From Nitratireductor kimnyeongensis (GTDB lineage Bacteria > Pseudomonadota > Alphaproteobacteria > Rhizobiales > Rhizobiaceae): DNA of 64,000 bases. A model generated the notes under the pieces. The model saw only the letters and a list, made by a program, of their open reading frames with translations, ran no database searches and was not told the origin of the DNA. The first letter of the stretch is position 1. Each line of letters starts with the position of its first letter. The stretch covers positions 310,001 through 374,000 of the forward strand of contig NZ_CP078143.1 in NCBI RefSeq assembly GCF_019891395.1, in the 5' to 3' direction. Positions 26,929 through 36,276 of this stretch are shown here, one piece after another. Both the position numbers and the translations under genes were made by a program.

Positions 26929-26961
26929 AAAGAAAAAGGCCGCGGGCGATGCCGCGGCCTT
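26929..26961 (-). terminator. Intrinsic terminator of ilvC
   Basis: AAGGCCGCGG and CCGCGGCCTT make a 10-bp stem around GCGATG (26936-26961). Read on the minus strand it is followed by TTTCTTTACC, and it begins 23 bases after the ilvC stop. A good rho-independent terminator. Confidence 0.8.
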
Positions 26962-26983
26962 CTCTCTGAGACTTTGGGAAAGA

Positions 26984-28051
<1,068 letters not shown>

Positions 28052-28711
28052 CTAGCCCCTGTCCCGGCTTGCCGTCTCCTCTTTTCGCGCTCCAAAGAGC
28101 ACGAAAAACTGCTCCACCGCCTCCTCTGCGAGCGCGGCATGATTTCCCGACCGGCTTACACCGGCCTCGCCCAAAAGCATGCGCACGTGAAGATCGCGCA
28201 CGATCAGGCCGTAAAATGTGTGATAGGCAGCATCCCGATCCCCATAGGCGATCAACCCACGCTGTCGGCCCGCCTCAAGAAGCGCACCCGCACGCTTGTC
28301 GATGCCATGTCTGCCCCGTTCGATCAGAAGCGCCCCCAGCCGGCTGCCTTCGCGGCTCGCCTGCCCGATCGCCAGCCGGTTGAGCGCCAGCGAAACATCC
28401 CCGCTCAACACCTGTAGAAGATCATTGGCGAAATCCACCAAATGCGCGCGAAAGCGGCCATGGTCGAGCTTCTCGCCACCGTCAATCCGCGCACGCACCT
28501 TGCTCGCCTGATGGGCGATCATCGCGGCCAGAAGCCCGTCGCGATCGCCAAACCATTTGTACAGGCTTTCCTTGGAGCAATTGGCCGCCCGTGCGAGACC
28601 CGCGGTCGTCAGTGCGCGTTCACCGCCCTCCACCAGAAGACCGAGCGCCTTGTCCAGAACCGCGCGTTGGCGCGGTGTATATTCGTCCTGCATTTCCGGC
28701 ATGTGGCGCAC
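28052..28711 (-). CDS. TetR family transcriptional regulator
   Basis: A TetR repressor of about 219 residues. The N-terminal helix-turn-helix is clear: LTTAGLARAANCSKESLYKWF (about 36-56), with ligand-binding helices after it. The frame starts with GTG at 28711; ATGs at 28702 or 28693 are alternatives, and no strong ribosome site separates them. A 16-bp perfect palindrome 27 bases upstream of the GTG is the likely autoregulatory operator. No efflux gene is adjacent; ilvC follows 48 bases downstream, though it probably has its own regulation. Target and ligand are unknown. Confidence 0.82.
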   Translation of the reverse strand: MRHMPEMQDEYTPRQRAVLDKALGLLVEGGERALTTAGLARAANCSKESLYKWFGDRDGLLAAMIAHQASKVRARIDGGEKLDHGRFRAHLVDFANDLLQVLSGDVSLALNRLAIGQASREGSRLGALLIERGRHGIDKRAGALLEAGRQRGLIAYGDRDAAYHTFYGLIVRDLHVRMLLGEAGVSRSGNHAALAEEAVEQFFVLFGARKEETASRDRG

Positions 28712-28737
28712 GAAGACTTCTGATCCCGCTTGTATAT

Positions 28738-28753
28738 CGTACCGTACGGTACG
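28738..28753. promoter_or_regulatory. 16-bp perfect palindrome, likely operator of the TetR gene
   Basis: CGTACCGTACGGTACG is a perfect dyad 27 bases before the TetR gene's first possible start. ACCGTACGGT-type sites are common operators of TetR-family regulators in proteobacteria, often next to efflux genes. Position fits autorepression. Confidence 0.7.
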
Positions 28754-28941
28754 GTTCTGTCACACCAACCGACGGATTGCAAGCCGGATCGTCAGCCAAA
28801 GTCCGCCTTTCGGAACAGCATTGAAGAGAGGCAAGCAACCCCGCATCTGGGCAGGAGACGGGGAGCTCATGGGCATTCCGACGATGCCCGGAGCATTCGC
28901 TACGCGGCAGCACAGGCCATGTCAGGAAAACCGACGGAGCT

Positions 28942-29523
28942 CTAGCGTCCGCACTGGCGCATCTGCTGAGCATAGCGTTGGGCCATGCTGGCGGCCTTTC
29001 GCGCCGACTTCTGCATTTGGGGATTGTTACGCCACACCCCGCGCCGATACCCCGCATGCCCGGCATAATAGTTGAGATAAAGCCCATAGGCGTCGTTGAG
29101 AGCGACACCGTTGGTCCTGTGGCTGGTCTGATGATACCAGCCGACAAAGTCCACCGCATCGGCGAAACTCGTGCGCCGCGCCATCAGATTCCCGGTTTCG
29201 CGCTTGTAGCGCTCCCAGGTGCCATCGAGCGCCTGCGAATAGCCATAGGCACTCGAAGCACGTTTCCAGGGGATGAAACCGAGCAACTTCCGGCGCGGTG
29301 GGCGCGCATCGGCGTCAAAACCGGATTCGATCCGGATCGTCGCCATCAAAACCTCCGCAGGCACGCCATACTTGCGCTCTACACGCTTGGCCTGCGTGTA
29401 CCAGCCGCCGAAAAAGCCCTGCTTCTGGTCGAAAACTGTACAAACGTTGTTGATGCTGCGCGGCGTCGAAGCACAACCTGCCAACGCCAGCGCGAGCAGA
29501 ATGATCACTGCAGCTATACGCAT
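28942..29523 (-). CDS. Lipoprotein with lytic transglycosylase (SLT) domain
   Basis: A 193-residue lipoprotein. MRIAAVIILLALALAGCAS is a class II signal with lipobox LAGC, so the mature protein is acylated at Cys 16. The rest resembles an SLT/lysozyme-like domain: GVPAEVLMATIRIESGFDAD (about 50-70) contains the catalytic Glu in the ESGF motif, followed by SSAYGYSQALDGTWERYK and AYGLYLNYYAGHAGYRRG. It should cut peptidoglycan glycan strands at the inner face of the outer membrane. The start at 29523 has GAGGTG 5 bases upstream and matches the lipoprotein signal; the longer frame to 29553 is unlikely. Confidence 0.8.
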   Translation of the reverse strand: MRIAAVIILLALALAGCASTPRSINNVCTVFDQKQGFFGGWYTQAKRVERKYGVPAEVLMATIRIESGFDADARPPRRKLLGFIPWKRASSAYGYSQALDGTWERYKRETGNLMARRTSFADAVDFVGWYHQTSHRTNGVALNDAYGLYLNYYAGHAGYRRGVWRNNPQMQKSARKAASMAQRYAQQMRQCGR

Positions 29524-29641
29524 GGAACACCTCAAAACCCGCGTCCCTTGCATTAGCTGGCGAGTCCTAAGAAACCCTGTGTGCAGACGTTAACACTCTG
29601 GGCAATTCCGTGACGAGGTTCCACTCAAACGGAGCGAAAGC

Positions 29642-30382
29642 TTACCCCTCGCACGCCCGCATGAAGCGGCGCACCGTCTCCGTCATGCCAAATTCCAGCG
29701 CATCGGCAGTGAGCCCATGCCCGATAGAGACTTCACAGAGGCCGGGTATGCGACGCGCGAGCGCAGGAAGGTTCGCCACCGTCAAATCGTGGCCCGCATT
29801 GACCCCGAGCCCATTGTCCGCGGCAGCGTCCGCCGTTTTTCCGAGCTTTTCCAGCTCGATAGCCGCTTTTCCGGAATCATCGTGGCAAGCACCATATGGC
29901 CCTGTGTACAATTCGATCCGGTCAGCCCCCAGCGCGGCCGCAGCCGGCACCTGCTCGGGGTCCGGGTCGGCAAAGAGCGAAACCCGAAAACCCTGCTTCT
30001 TCAACCGCGCGATCACGGGACGGAGAAAGTCGCCCTGCCCGGCAAAATCCCAGCCATGGTCCGAGGTCGCCTGCGCCGGGTCGTCGGGCACTAGCGTGAC
30101 CTGTTCCGGCTGGTGCTCTTCCACGAGGGCAAGAAAATCCTCGGTGGGAAACCCCTCGATGTTGAACTCACGATCAGGAAAACCGTCATCCAGCAGCGCC
30201 CGGATCTCCGGAAGATCGGAAAAGCGGATATGCCGTTCATCCGGGCGGGGATGAACAGTCAGCCCGCAGGCGCCTGCCTCCAGTGCAATCCGCCCAAGCC
30301 CTGTAACGCTCGGCCATGGCAGGTCGCGCCGATTGCGCAGCATGGCGACAGCATTGAGATTGACGGAGAGTTTTGCCGGCAT
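29642..30382 (-). CDS. pdxJ: Pyridoxine 5'-phosphate synthase
   Basis: Last ring-closing enzyme of DXP-dependent vitamin B6 synthesis: joins 1-deoxyxylulose 5-phosphate and aminoacetone phosphate. The 246-residue protein opens with [20 protein letters not shown], then has [16 protein letters not shown] (phosphate and substrate contacts), [18 protein letters not shown] and, near the end, [10 protein letters not shown] and [13 protein letters not shown]. The start at 30382 was chosen because the family begins at [10 protein letters not shown]; the 15 extra upstream codons are not family-like. It is often next to acpS in rhizobia, which is not the case here. Confidence 0.94.
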   Translation of the reverse strand: MPAKLSVNLNAVAMLRNRRDLPWPSVTGLGRIALEAGACGLTVHPRPDERHIRFSDLPEIRALLDDGFPDREFNIEGFPTEDFLALVEEHQPEQVTLVPDDPAQATSDHGWDFAGQGDFLRPVIARLKKQGFRVSLFADPDPEQVPAAAALGADRIELYTGPYGACHDDSGKAAIELEKLGKTADAAADNGLGVNAGHDLTVANLPALARRIPGLCEVSIGHGLTADALEFGMTETVRRFMRACEG

Positions 30383-30500
30383 TGTCGATTTCTGCTTTCT
30401 GAATCGTTGGCATTGTCCCTGCTCCATAGCGCGATCAGGCGGGAACGGACAGGCCCGGACAGCGTTGATAATACAGGCAGCACGCGGTCAGGAGAGAAAA

Positions 30501-30908
30501 ATGACCATCAACGACACGCCCCCGAACGTGCGACGCATCGAGACCAGTCGCGAGGATGCCTATGCTTTTGAGGTCGTGGGGCATATCACGGCAGCCGATG
30601 TGGAAAACCTCTACGGCCTTCTCGAAGGCGCTTATGAGGTGCATGACAAGATCGACCTGCTCGTCATCATCCATGACTATGAAGGCTTTGACTGGCAGGC
30701 AGCCTTCAAGGAACAGACGATACTGGGCAAGACCCACGCGCTGAAACATATTCGCAAATATGCTGTAGCAGGGGGACCGGGCTGGATGGGCACGACCATC
30801 GCCCTTTTCCGCCCGTTCTTCACCATGGAAATGGAATATTTCCCTTATGAGAAGGTCGAGGAGGCGTGGAAGTGGCTGGGTGCCAAACCCGCTTCTCCAC
30901 CAGCGTGA
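30501..30908 (+). CDS. SpoIIAA-like / STAS-fold protein
   Basis: A 135-residue protein of the SpoIIAA-like family. The fold is indicated by the alternation FEVVGHITAADVENLYGLLE, then KIDLLVIIHDYEGFDWQAAF, and the C-terminal FPYEKVEEAWKWLG. Start at 30501 is preceded by CAGGAGAG. These small soluble proteins are related to carrier-like lipid-binding or anti-sigma-antagonist STAS folds, but the conserved serine phosphorylation site of true SpoIIAA is not obvious here. Function unknown. It is convergent with the helicase gene 38 bases downstream. Confidence 0.75.
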   Translation: MTINDTPPNVRRIETSREDAYAFEVVGHITAADVENLYGLLEGAYEVHDKIDLLVIIHDYEGFDWQAAFKEQTILGKTHALKHIRKYAVAGGPGWMGTTIALFRPFFTMEMEYFPYEKVEEAWKWLGAKPASPPA

Positions 30909-30945
30909 TCAGCGCCAATGAAAATCCAGAAAAAGTCGAAACGCT

Positions 30946-32073
30946 CTACCGCACGATGGTGAGCCGTTCGGAAGCGCGGGTAATCGCCGTATAGAGCCAG
31001 CGCTGACGGGTGTCGCGGAAAGCATAGCTCTCATCGAAGAGCACCACCTCGTCCCATTGCGAGCCCTGCGCCTTGTGAACCGTCAGGGCATAGCCATAAT
31101 CGAAATCGTCAAACCGCTTCTTGGTCTGCCAGGGAATCTCCGCCTCCGGATCTTCAAAAGCCGCCTTCAACAGCTTGATCTTGGACACACCGCGGTCGGG
31201 ATCGTCTTCTTCGGGAGAAACCAGAAGATTGATGCCCGGCTTCACTGTCTCCTTCGATGAGGTCATCACCTTCCACAGCGACCCGTTGAGCAGCCCCTTG
31301 GCCGGATCATTGCGCAAGCATACGAGCTTGTCTCCAGCCTGCGGGTAGTCGGCATCAAACCCTTTCAACTCACGCAGGCGTTGGTTGTAGCGCCGGCGTG
31401 TTCGGTTGGTCCCCACCAGAACCTGGTCGGCAGAAAGCACAAGATCCTGATCGACCTCAGCCTTGGAAATCACCTTGGCAGCCCCATAATCGCCAAAGGT
31501 GATGTCGCGGCCTTCACGCACATCGAGAGCGAGCTGAATGATGGGGTTGTCCCGAGCTTGCCGATGAATCTCGGTGAGAAGATGATCAGGCTCGTGCTCG
31601 GTGAAAAATCCACCGCCCGAAATCGGCGGAAGCTGACCGGGATCGCCCAGGACCAGGATCGGCGTTCCGAACGACATCAGGTCCCGCCCGAGCGCCTCGT
31701 CAACCATGGAGCATTCGTCGATAATCACCATGGCTGCCTTGGCGATAGGGCTCTGCCGGTTGAGCGAGAACGTTGGAGAAATGGACGTGCGGCCCGTCAA
31801 CTCGTCCTCCACCTCCTCCTCTCCACGCGGACGATAGATCAGCGAATGAATGGTGCGAGCATTGGTGGCACCGCGCGAGCGCAAAACCTGGGCGGCCTTG
31901 CCGGTAAAGGCAGCAAACTGAACATCGCCGTCCACATGTTCGGCGAAATAGCGCGCCAGTGTCGTCTTGCCTGTTCCGGCGTAGCCGAACAGACGAAAAA
32001 TCTGGCTTTGCCCGGCTTTGAGCCAGCGGGCCACGGCGTTAAGCGCCGCATCCTGTTGCGGGGAGAATTCCAT
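30946..32073 (-). CDS. RecD/Dda-like superfamily 1B DNA helicase
   Basis: A compact 375-residue ATP-dependent helicase of the RecD2/Dda group (AAA_30 plus UvrD-like C-terminal domain). Motif I is GYAGTGKTTLA (about 29-39), motif Ia is FAAFTGKAAQVLR, motif II is VIIDECSMVD, motif III is LVLGDPGQLPPI, and motifs V/VI are ALTVHKAQGSQWDEVVLF and LYTAITRASERL. It lacks the RecB- or RecC-associated parts, so it is not a RecBCD subunit. Such stand-alone proteins are common in rhizobia and are thought to act on forks or recombination intermediates; the precise role is unknown. The hypothetical membrane protein gene lies 48 bases upstream on the same strand and may be cotranscribed. Confidence 0.85.
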   Translation of the reverse strand: MEFSPQQDAALNAVARWLKAGQSQIFRLFGYAGTGKTTLARYFAEHVDGDVQFAAFTGKAAQVLRSRGATNARTIHSLIYRPRGEEEVEDELTGRTSISPTFSLNRQSPIAKAAMVIIDECSMVDEALGRDLMSFGTPILVLGDPGQLPPISGGGFFTEHEPDHLLTEIHRQARDNPIIQLALDVREGRDITFGDYGAAKVISKAEVDQDLVLSADQVLVGTNRTRRRYNQRLRELKGFDADYPQAGDKLVCLRNDPAKGLLNGSLWKVMTSSKETVKPGINLLVSPEEDDPDRGVSKIKLLKAAFEDPEAEIPWQTKKRFDDFDYGYALTVHKAQGSQWDEVVLFDESYAFRDTRQRWLYTAITRASERLTIVR

Positions 32074-32121
32074 ACGGCCCAGAAAGCAGATTCGCTCCCG
32101 CCTGAACAGGCCGCAACGGAG

Positions 32122-32619
32122 CTATTGATAAGGAGAAAAATCCCGGCCTGGCCAGGTGGTGACCGGAGGCTCCGGCATGACATCCTCTCCCAAATGGCTA
32201 GAGACGTGAAAGATGTCTTGCCAGAGTTCGTCGGTTCCCCTGTCACTTAGCACCCGGAGCATGACAAGATAACGTTTGCGTGCTCGCACACCACAGACCG
32301 GTGGCGAACGGAGGCTGTATAGCCTTCGCCACCGTTGGGCGCGCTCACGAACCACATAATAGCCGTTCCCGGCTGGATCCTCGAAACTCGCCTCGATGAT
32401 CATACCGTGACGGAGCGGACGAACTTCCTTGACCGAAAGATCGTATCGGATCTCCGCCTTGTTGTGATCAACGGTAAAGCCTCCCCCAACGATATTGAGC
32501 AACGGCTTCTTGGCAGGTGGTTCATAGGTGAGCCAACCAATGGCGAACAGAACAATTGAAACCGCGAATGTGCACAGGAACAACCGCCAGGTCACCGTGG
32601 CTTCATCGAGTCTCGGCAT
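32122..32619 (-). CDS. Membrane-anchored protein of unknown function
   Basis: A 165-residue protein I cannot assign. One N-terminal transmembrane helix is visible (WRLFLCTFAVSIVLFAIGWL, about residues 11-30), then a soluble domain of about 130 residues with paired arginines (RERAQRWRRLYSLRSPP) and CGVRARKRYLVMLRVLSDRG. The start at 32619 has GGAG 8 bases upstream (the frame could extend to 32649). It probably faces the periplasm. Location upstream of the helicase gene on the same strand suggests a possible two-gene unit, without implying function. Confidence 0.6.
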   Translation of the reverse strand: MPRLDEATVTWRLFLCTFAVSIVLFAIGWLTYEPPAKKPLLNIVGGGFTVDHNKAEIRYDLSVKEVRPLRHGMIIEASFEDPAGNGYYVVRERAQRWRRLYSLRSPPVCGVRARKRYLVMLRVLSDRGTDELWQDIFHVSSHLGEDVMPEPPVTTWPGRDFSPYQ

Positions 32620-32742
32620 CCGACCACTCCACCGCGCTGCGGGAAGCATTTAAGATAGCCAGCTAATATTTTATATGCAAGCAGGGAGGTTTGATTGCCG
32701 CCGCTTCAACTCGTCCTGGAGGTCAAACTCAAGCAGATGGCG

Positions 32743-33339
32743 CTAGCGAAGCATCGGCCACAGCGTCGCGGCAAGCGCGATGCCCATGGCGATGTTGAAC
32801 CATTTGAGGCGAACGGGGTCGGCCAGAAAGCCGCGCAGTGCAACGCCAAAACCGGCCCAAACGGACACGCTCGGGAAATTCACGATGACGAAAGCGAAGG
32901 TCACGAGAAACACGGTTAGAAACGGTGCCGCCGGATCCGTGTAAACCGCCATCGCTGTGAGGGCCATCACCCATGCCTTGGGGTTGACCCATTGAAAGGC
33001 AGCTGCTTCGACAAACGTCATTGGCTCGCCTTTTCCTCCCCGCGCTTCTCCCAGTGCGCGCGACATTGCAATGCGCCAGGCGAGATAAAGGAGGTAAGCG
33101 CCTCCAACAATCTTCAAGACGGTGTGGAGTGCCGGAACCGCGGTGAGCACTGCGCCGAGACCGAAGCCAACAGCCAGAAGCAACGAAGCAAAACCGCCGG
33201 CAATGCCGAACATGTGCGGAATTGTACGGCGAAAGCCAAAATTCACGCCCGAGGCCAACAGCATGAAATTGTTGGGGCCCGGCGTGACAGAAGAGACGAA
33301 AGAGAAGACCAACAAGGCAAGGAAGACGTCGGGTGACAT
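32743..33339 (-). CDS. LysE/RhtB family amino-acid exporter
   Basis: A 198-residue inner-membrane exporter of the LysE/RhtB family with about six hydrophobic segments. The N-terminal signature FSFVSSVTPGPNNFMLLASG (about 12-31) is diagnostic; the middle QWVNPKAWVMAL segment is the second family motif. The ATG at 33339 has GGGAG 8 bases upstream and begins at MSPDVFLALL; the longer frame is rejected. Typical substrates are threonine, homoserine or lysine, and the true one is unknown. It sits next to ilvNB on the same strand, but spacing of 128 bases makes co-transcription uncertain. Confidence 0.87.
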   Translation of the reverse strand: MSPDVFLALLVFSFVSSVTPGPNNFMLLASGVNFGFRRTIPHMFGIAGGFASLLLAVGFGLGAVLTAVPALHTVLKIVGGAYLLYLAWRIAMSRALGEARGGKGEPMTFVEAAAFQWVNPKAWVMALTAMAVYTDPAAPFLTVFLVTFAFVIVNFPSVSVWAGFGVALRGFLADPVRLKWFNIAMGIALAATLWPMLR

Positions 33340-33466
33340 CCGTTTGCTCCCAGACAGCAACCCGGAGAGGGCATGAAGGTCAACATTATTGACCCGGTTT
33401 CCAGCGCAGGCCATGTGAAATTTGTCCCCCTGCGCCGGAAAATTGTCCCTCGTTCGGGCTGGTGCC

Positions 33467-34039
33467 CTACATTCCCTCCGGCCCCCGGTTCATTGCCGCA
33501 ACACCCGTGCGGCAGACCTCCACCAGACCGAGCGGCTTCATGATGGCAATGAATTGCTCGATCTTCGAAACCCGCCCGGTGATCTCGAAGATGAAATGCT
33601 CTGTGTTGGCGTCGATCACCTGAGCACGGAAAGCGTCGGCAAGGCGAAGAGCCTCCACACGGTCGTCACCCTGCCCTCTCACCTTCACCAGCGCCAGCTC
33701 ACGCTCCATCGGTCGATCATGGCCACGTTCGTCGGCCACCACCGAAAGATCAACCACGCGGTGGACGGGCACGATGCGCTCAAGCTGATGCTTGATCTGC
33801 TCAAGCACGTGGCCCGTGCCGCGCGTGACGATCGTGATCCGCGAAAGATGGCGCTCATGCTCCGTCTCCGAGACGGTCAGGCTGTCGATGTTGTATCCGC
33901 GACCGGAAAAAAGGCCGATCACGCGGGCAAGAACTCCCGGTTCGTTGTCCACGAGAACCGCCAGCGTGTGGGTTTGGGCGGCTTCCGTTTCCTTGGTAAT
34001 GAAATAGGCAGAGCCGGTGGGTTGTAGTTGCGCGTTCAT
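33467..34039 (-). CDS. ilvN: Acetolactate synthase small (regulatory) subunit
   Basis: Regulatory subunit of acetohydroxyacid synthase, which gives the enzyme activity and valine feedback sensitivity. The 190-residue protein has an N-terminal ACT domain (TLAVLVDNEPGVLARVIGLF, then SGRGYNIDSLTVS, about residues 24-60) and the usual C-terminal half (FEITGRVSKIEQFIAIMKPL, EVCRTGVAAM). Start at 34039 gives the family N-terminus MNAQLQPTGSAYF and has GAAGAG upstream. It follows ilvB by 84 bases and is probably in its operon, so the ilvB attenuator should control both subunits. Confidence 0.93.
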   Translation of the reverse strand: MNAQLQPTGSAYFITKETEAAQTHTLAVLVDNEPGVLARVIGLFSGRGYNIDSLTVSETEHERHLSRITIVTRGTGHVLEQIKHQLERIVPVHRVVDLSVVADERGHDRPMERELALVKVRGQGDDRVEALRLADAFRAQVIDANTEHFIFEITGRVSKIEQFIAIMKPLGLVEVCRTGVAAMNRGPEGM

Positions 34040-34123
34040 TGCGTGAATCTCTTCTGCAAAACCATTGTGTAACTGACTGAAATCAAAACACATCTCCACA
34101 TTTTGAGAGGCGCCTCGACACCA

Positions 34124-35926
34124 TCAGACCAACTGCCGGCCCTCTTCGTCGATCGCGTTGGCAACCGCTTCGTCGCTGGCTTCGTCGGGAAGCAGCATCT
34201 CGTTGTGCGCCTTGCCGGAGGGGATCATGGGGAAACAGTTGGCAAGGGCAGCCACGCGGCAATCGAAGATCACCGGCTTGTCCACCGCGATCATCTCACG
34301 GATCGCGTCGTCAAGCGCGGCCGGCTTGTCGCACCTGATGCCGTGACAACCATAGGCTTCGGCGAGTTTCACGAAATCGGGCATCGCTTCGGTATAGGAG
34401 TGCGAAAGGCGGTTTCCGTGCAGAAGCTGCTGCCACTGGCGCACCATGCCCATATACTGGTTGTTCAGGATGAAAATCTTGATCGGCGCGTTGTGCTGGA
34501 CCGCCGCGCTCATCTCCTGAATGGTCATCTGCACCGAGGCGTCACCGGCAATGTCGATCACCAGCGCTTCGGGATGCGCAATCTGCACGCCGAGTGCGGC
34601 AGGCAGACCATAGCCCATTGTGCCCAGTCCGCCCGACGTCATCCAGTGATTGGGGGCTTCGAAGCCGAAATGCTGTGCCGCCCACATCTGGTGCTGCCCG
34701 ACCTCGGTCGTGACATAAACATCGCGATCCTTGGTCAGTTCATAAAGCCGCTGGATCGCATATTGAGGCATGATCACGTCCTCATTCGGCCTGTAAGCCA
34801 GAGAATCGCGCGCCCGCCAGATATCGATCTGCGTCCACCAGGGTTTGAGTGCGGTCTTGTTGGGTTTGGCAGTCGCACGCCACAACCGCACCAGATCCTC
34901 GAGAATGCGTCCGGCATCGCCGATGATCGGCACGTCGACGTGGACATTCTTGTTGATGGAAGAGGGATCGATGTCGATGTGGATCTTGCGGGAATTGGGC
35001 GAGAACGCGTCGAGACGCCCGGTGATGCGGTCGTCAAACCGCGCACCGACACACAACATCACATCGCAATCGTGCATCGCCATATTGGCTTCATAGGTTC
35101 CGTGCATGCCCAGCATGCCGAGCCAATTGTCACCGGAAGCCGGATAGGCGCCCAGTCCCATCAATGTCGATGTGATCGGAAAGCCCGTGAGATCCACCAG
35201 CTCACGAAGCAAATGGCTGGCCTCCGGTCCGGCATTGATCACGCCGCCGCCTGAATAGATCACGGGCCTCTTGGCATGCGCCATCAACTCGATCGCTGCT
35301 TTGATCTGGTTGATGTCGCCCTGCTCCTGAGGCTGATAGCTGGTGCGGGGTGCCGTCTGCGGCGGCGTGTACGTCCCCTTGGCGAACTGGATGTCCTTGG
35401 GAATGTCCACGACAACAGGTCCGGGACGCCCCGTGGTCGCCACATGGAAAGCTTCATGGATGATCGCGGCGAGCTGGTTCACATCCTTCACAAGCCAGTT
35501 GTGCTTTGTGCAGGGGCGCGTGATGCCCACCGTATCGCACTCCTGGAAAGCATCGGAGCCGATCAGTGCCGTGGGCACCTGGCCACTGATGCAGACGAGA
35601 GGAATCGAATCCATTAAGGCGTCCTGCAGCGGCGTCACCGCATTGGTGGCGCCCGGCCCGGACGTCACCAGCATCACACCTGCCTTGCCGGTGGCCCGAG
35701 CATAGCCTTCGGCCGCGTGCCCTGCCCCCTGCTCGTGGCGCACCAGAATGTGCCGGACCTCTTCCTGCTGAAAGAGCTCGTCATAGATGGGAAGGACGGC
35801 ACCGCCCGGATATCCGAAAATACTCTCGACCCCGTTATCCTTGAGCGCCTGCACAACGATTTCCGCTCCCGTCATTTCGTTGTGGGCGGATGTATCCGCT
35901 GCTGGCTCCGACACTGCCTTGTTCAT
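34124..35926 (-). CDS. ilvB: Acetolactate synthase large (catalytic) subunit
   Basis: TPP-, Mg- and FAD-dependent enzyme that makes acetolactate or acetohydroxybutyrate, the first common step of valine, leucine and isoleucine synthesis. The 600-residue protein has the catalytic Glu region VRHEQGAGHAAEGYARATGK, the substrate segment QVPTALIGSDAFQECDTVGI and the TPP motif beginning GDASVQMTIQEMSAAVQHNA and ending LNNQYMGMVRQW. It starts 89 bases downstream of an intrinsic terminator in the leader, part of a classical attenuator. The gene order ilvB-ilvN is standard for alphaproteobacteria (also named ilvI-ilvH). Confidence 0.95.
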   Translation of the reverse strand: MNKAVSEPAADTSAHNEMTGAEIVVQALKDNGVESIFGYPGGAVLPIYDELFQQEEVRHILVRHEQGAGHAAEGYARATGKAGVMLVTSGPGATNAVTPLQDALMDSIPLVCISGQVPTALIGSDAFQECDTVGITRPCTKHNWLVKDVNQLAAIIHEAFHVATTGRPGPVVVDIPKDIQFAKGTYTPPQTAPRTSYQPQEQGDINQIKAAIELMAHAKRPVIYSGGGVINAGPEASHLLRELVDLTGFPITSTLMGLGAYPASGDNWLGMLGMHGTYEANMAMHDCDVMLCVGARFDDRITGRLDAFSPNSRKIHIDIDPSSINKNVHVDVPIIGDAGRILEDLVRLWRATAKPNKTALKPWWTQIDIWRARDSLAYRPNEDVIMPQYAIQRLYELTKDRDVYVTTEVGQHQMWAAQHFGFEAPNHWMTSGGLGTMGYGLPAALGVQIAHPEALVIDIAGDASVQMTIQEMSAAVQHNAPIKIFILNNQYMGMVRQWQQLLHGNRLSHSYTEAMPDFVKLAEAYGCHGIRCDKPAALDDAIREMIAVDKPVIFDCRVAALANCFPMIPSGKAHNEMLLPDEASDEAVANAIDEEGRQLV

Positions 35927-36014
35927 CTTGTCTTTCCGTTCTGTCTACCGGCCCATTCTGTCCACCGGCGAAGTTGGTTTAGCTGCCCCGCGCCCCCAAG
36001 GAAACACTGGGCCA

Positions 36015-36039
36015 ATAAAAAAGGCCCCCGAAGGAGCCT
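36015..36039 (-). terminator. ilvB leader attenuator (intrinsic terminator)
   Basis: On the minus strand AGGCTCC-TTCG-GGGGCCT (36039-36022) forms a 7-bp stem with one G-T pair and a UUCG loop, directly followed by a T-run (TTTTTTATT). It lies about 90 bases before ilvB and 33 bases after the leader peptide stop, so it would end transcripts early when branched-chain amino acids are plentiful. Confidence 0.8.
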
Positions 36040-36071
36040 GTGTTTCGCGCATGGGAGCTTTCGCCAGACGG

Positions 36072-36125
36072 CTACGCCGCCTTGCCCATGCGCCTTCCTA
36101 CGATAAGAATGTTTCGTGTCATCAT
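36072..36125 (-). CDS. Leader peptide of the ilvBN attenuator
   Basis: A 17-codon open frame reading MMTRNILIVGRRMGKAA, too short for routine gene calling. The consecutive codons Ile-Leu-Ile-Val (ATT CTT ATC GTA, 36110-36099) are exactly the amino acids made by the pathway, as in ilv leader peptides of other proteobacteria. There is no ribosome-binding site upstream; the first ATG lies about 8 bases after a promoter -10 box, so the leader seems to be translated from a leaderless RNA. Downstream, GCGCATGGG within the reading frame can pair with CCCATGCGC at 36048-36056, and the ribosome stalled on ILIV would free GCTCCC to pair with GGGGGC of the terminator, preventing termination. Confidence 0.75.
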   Translation of the reverse strand: MMTRNILIVGRRMGKAA

Positions 36126-36133
36126 GGCCGCGC

Positions 36134-36162
36134 ACAATAAGGTTGCTTGAGCGGTTCGTCAA
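36134..36162 (-). promoter_or_regulatory. Probable ilvB promoter
   Basis: On the minus strand TTGACG (36162-36157), a 17-base spacer and TATTGT (36139-36134) match a sigma-70 promoter. The start of transcription would fall at about 36127-36125, that is on or next to the leader peptide ATG. Confidence 0.65.
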
Positions 36163-36276
36163 CCGGCTAACGCAGACCAGTTCATCGGTGACGTTTACCC
36201 CTCCTCAACCATCCCGAAACACGTGGTCTTAACCTCGTACCCCTAGGCTTGTGGATTAGGGAAACTGGGGTGCACC

